Source: Acidobacteriota bacterium (lineage in GTDB: Bacteria; Acidobacteriota; Terriglobia; Acidiferrales; UBA7541). Taken from it: a DNA stretch of 12,687 nucleotides. Every line of letters begins with the position of its first letter. Positions within the stretch are counted from its first letter, which is position 1. The stretch lies in assembly GCA_003224135.1 (NCBI GenBank), contig QHYO01000033.1, positions 5,933 to 18,619 on the forward strand, given 5' to 3'. The notes below the pieces were generated by a model, which worked only from the letters and a program-made list of their open reading frames with translations, did no database searches and was not told the DNA's origin. Made by a program: the position numbers and the translations under genes. Positions 11,319-12,687 of the stretch are shown piece by piece.

Positions 11319-12443
11319 ATGCGTGAAGAACTCTCGCGCGGTCGCCGCTACCACGAACCTCGTCACCCTTATCGTACCGAGTACGCGCGCGACCGCGACC
11401 GCATCATTCACGCGCGTGCTTTTCGCCGGCTTGAGGCCAAAACGCAAGTTTTTACCACCCGTTATTCCGATCATTTCCGCAATCGCCTCACGCACACGCT
11501 CGAAGTCACGCAAATCGCGCGAACCGTATCCGCCGCTCTCGGCCTTAACACCGAACTTGCCGAGGCTCTCGCTCTGGTTCACGACATTGGCCATCCGCCG
11601 TTCGGTCATGCCGGTGAACGCAAGCTGAACGAGCTGATGGAGGCATATGGCGCCGCATTCGATCACAACCTTCACGCGCTGCGCATCGTCGAGCAGTTCG
11701 AACATCGGTATCTCGAGTTCACCGGACTTAACCTCACTTTTGAAGTGCGCGAAGGCATCATTAAGCATTCACGGGATTACGAGCCGGGCGCCTGCCCCGA
11801 GCTTGCCGAGTATTTTCTCGATCTTCGCCCGCCTCTCGAAGCTCAACTGATCAACTGGGTTGACGAAATCGCATACAACACCGCTGACCTCGATGATGCT
11901 CGGGAGGCCGAACTCCTCGACTTCGATCTTCTCCGCTCCACGGTTCCATTATTCGCGCAGGCCTATCGCCAGGTTGACCGCGCCCATCCCACCGCAAAAG
12001 AAAAACTCAAGTTCAGCGAAGCTCTTAAGGATGTTCTCAACGCCCTGGCATCCGATTTGATCGAGACGACTGCCACTCGCGCAATTCATTCCGGTGTCGG
12101 TTCTGTCGAGGAAATCCGCCTCTGGCCGCAGCGAATCGCCGGCATGAGCGCGCAAATCTTCGCTGAGAGTGCGCGCTTAAAACAATTCCTCGCCGATAAT
12201 CTCTACAGCAATCCTGTCATTACCGAAGACCGCGATCGCTCCGTCGAATGCCTCGAGCATCTTTTCCATTTCTATCTTGGCAAACTCGATTCCATGCCTC
12301 CCGATCATGAGCAGCTTGCCCTCTCCATTCCTCGTCACATCGTCGTTTGCGATTACATTGCCGGCATGACGGACCAATTCCTGCTCAAGCAATACCGCGA
12401 TCAATTCGGGATTTCCTCATTCCCGTCTGCCGCCGCTCGTTGA
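11319..12443 (+). CDS. dgt: Deoxyguanosinetriphosphate triphosphohydrolase-like protein (HD domain)
   Basis: 374 aa from ATG 11319. The N-terminal RDRDRIIHARAFRRLEAKTQVF (25-45, key residues Arg27, His31, Arg36, Lys41) and THTLEV (58-63) are typical of the dGTPase family. The HD metal site can be read as His59, His88-Asp89 (VHDIGHPPFGHAGE) and Asp182 (NWVDEIAYNTADLDDA). Family members cleave dNTPs to deoxynucleoside plus inorganic triphosphate, controlling dNTP pools, and some restrict phage. The length matches the shorter, dgt-like type 2 enzymes rather than the ~500-aa E. coli Dgt. The frame also opens at TTG 11313, two codons earlier. No clear Shine-Dalgarno is visible for either. There is no phage or defence gene nearby, so a housekeeping role is likelier. 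Confidence 0.93.
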   Translation: MREELSRGRRYHEPRHPYRTEYARDRDRIIHARAFRRLEAKTQVFTTRYSDHFRNRLTHTLEVTQIARTVSAALGLNTELAEALALVHDIGHPPFGHAGERKLNELMEAYGAAFDHNLHALRIVEQFEHRYLEFTGLNLTFEVREGIIKHSRDYEPGACPELAEYFLDLRPPLEAQLINWVDEIAYNTADLDDAREAELLDFDLLRSTVPLFAQAYRQVDRAHPTAKEKLKFSEALKDVLNALASDLIETTATRAIHSGVGSVEEIRLWPQRIAGMSAQIFAESARLKQFLADNLYSNPVITEDRDRSVECLEHLFHFYLGKLDSMPPDHEQLALSIPRHIVVCDYIAGMTDQFLLKQYRDQFGISSFPSAAAR

Positions 12444-12514
12444 GCACTTGCATCGCAGGCCGTGCCAAATCCATGATGGGAGAACGCTACGTGCGGCCGT
12501 TCAGGAGTAATTGC

Positions 12515-12687
12515 ATGGCAAGATTTCGCATCCTCTTACTTGCGGCATTCTGGTTGCCGTCGCTGGCCGGGGCGGCACAAATCCCTGGTTTGACTTCGAA
12601 GTCCGCCGCAAAACCTGAAGCGGCAGCCCCAGCCGCATCCGATGCCCTCGGCCGCGAAACGCCGCGCGGCACCGTGATGGGTTTTCT
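12515..12687 (+). CDS. Exported protein N-terminus, possibly MscS-family channel (truncated by window)
   Basis: 57 complete codons from the ATG at 12515 to the window end. AGGAG at 12503-12507 gives a good ribosome-binding site with 7-nt spacing. Residues 1-21 are a signal peptide (RFRILLLAAFWLPSLAGAA), followed by an Ala/Pro/Lys linker and then DALGRETPRGTVMGF. The LGR-x-TPRGTV-x-GF pattern is one I associate with the periplasmic N-terminal domain of acidobacterial and proteobacterial MscS-type mechanosensitive channels. Nothing of the channel itself is in the window, so that name is tentative. It starts 71 bp after the dGTPase-like gene; this gap (12444-12514) shows no clear terminator. Confidence 0.7.
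   Translation, partial: MARFRILLLAAFWLPSLAGAAQIPGLTSKSAAKPEAAAPAASDALGRETPRGTVMGF

Noticed and set aside
11319..12443. dGTPase-like gene as part of an antiphage system
   Set aside because: Neighbours are a TPR protein and a probable channel, with no mobile or defence genes, so a housekeeping nucleotide-pool role is simpler.

Overview
The window reads as a chromosomal segment of an acidobacterium (Acidobacteriota, Terriglobia/Koribacter-like). This is inferred from moderately high G+C, the style of the exported proteins (an FHSGFWLNLHH protein, a pilin-head-like exported protein, a likely MscS-type N-terminus) and the mix of LPS-type glycosyltransferases with c-di-GMP genes. No rRNA, tRNA, IS element, phage gene or CRISPR array was seen. 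No gene-free stretch exceeds 300 bp; the longest is 6508-6798.

Layout. (1) 1-2885, minus strand: an unknown 147-aa protein, a small receiver-like protein overlapping by 8 bp an exported protein with a pilin-head-like C-terminus, a stand-alone PilZ protein, and an exported protein cut by the window start. (2) 2886-6110, plus strand: a complete sulfur-carrier-dependent cysteine synthesis cluster, cysM - mec (JAMM protease) - cysO (sulfur carrier) - moeZ (E1-like adenylyltransferase plus rhodanese), preceded by an RNA leader candidate and with a terminator-like hairpin before moeZ. (3) 6274-6507: a CDGSH [2Fe-2S] protein. (4) 6508-8466: a 291-bp intergenic region with a striking tandem dyad, then a multi-TM GGDEF diguanylate cyclase followed 15 bp later by a PilZ protein. 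(5) 10406-8557, minus strand: a WaaE/KdtX-like GT2 and a GT4 glycosyltransferase joined by an ATGA overlap. (6) 10525-12687, plus strand: a membrane-anchored TPR protein of YfgM type, a dGTPase-like HD phosphohydrolase, and the N-terminus of an exported protein, possibly an MscS-family channel.

How the genes work together. In cluster 2, MoeZ should adenylate and sulfurate the C-terminal Gly of CysO, CysM should condense the thiocarboxylate with an activated serine, and Mec should release cysteine from the CysO-Cys adduct. The most notable observation is that this CysO is encoded with the C-terminus Gly-Gly-Cys. The primary translation product would therefore already be the CysO-Cys species that Mec cleaves, so one protease could both mature the carrier and release the product. 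The GGDEF-PilZ pair is a plausible local c-di-GMP producer and receptor unit. The glycosyltransferases probably act on LPS core or another surface glycan.
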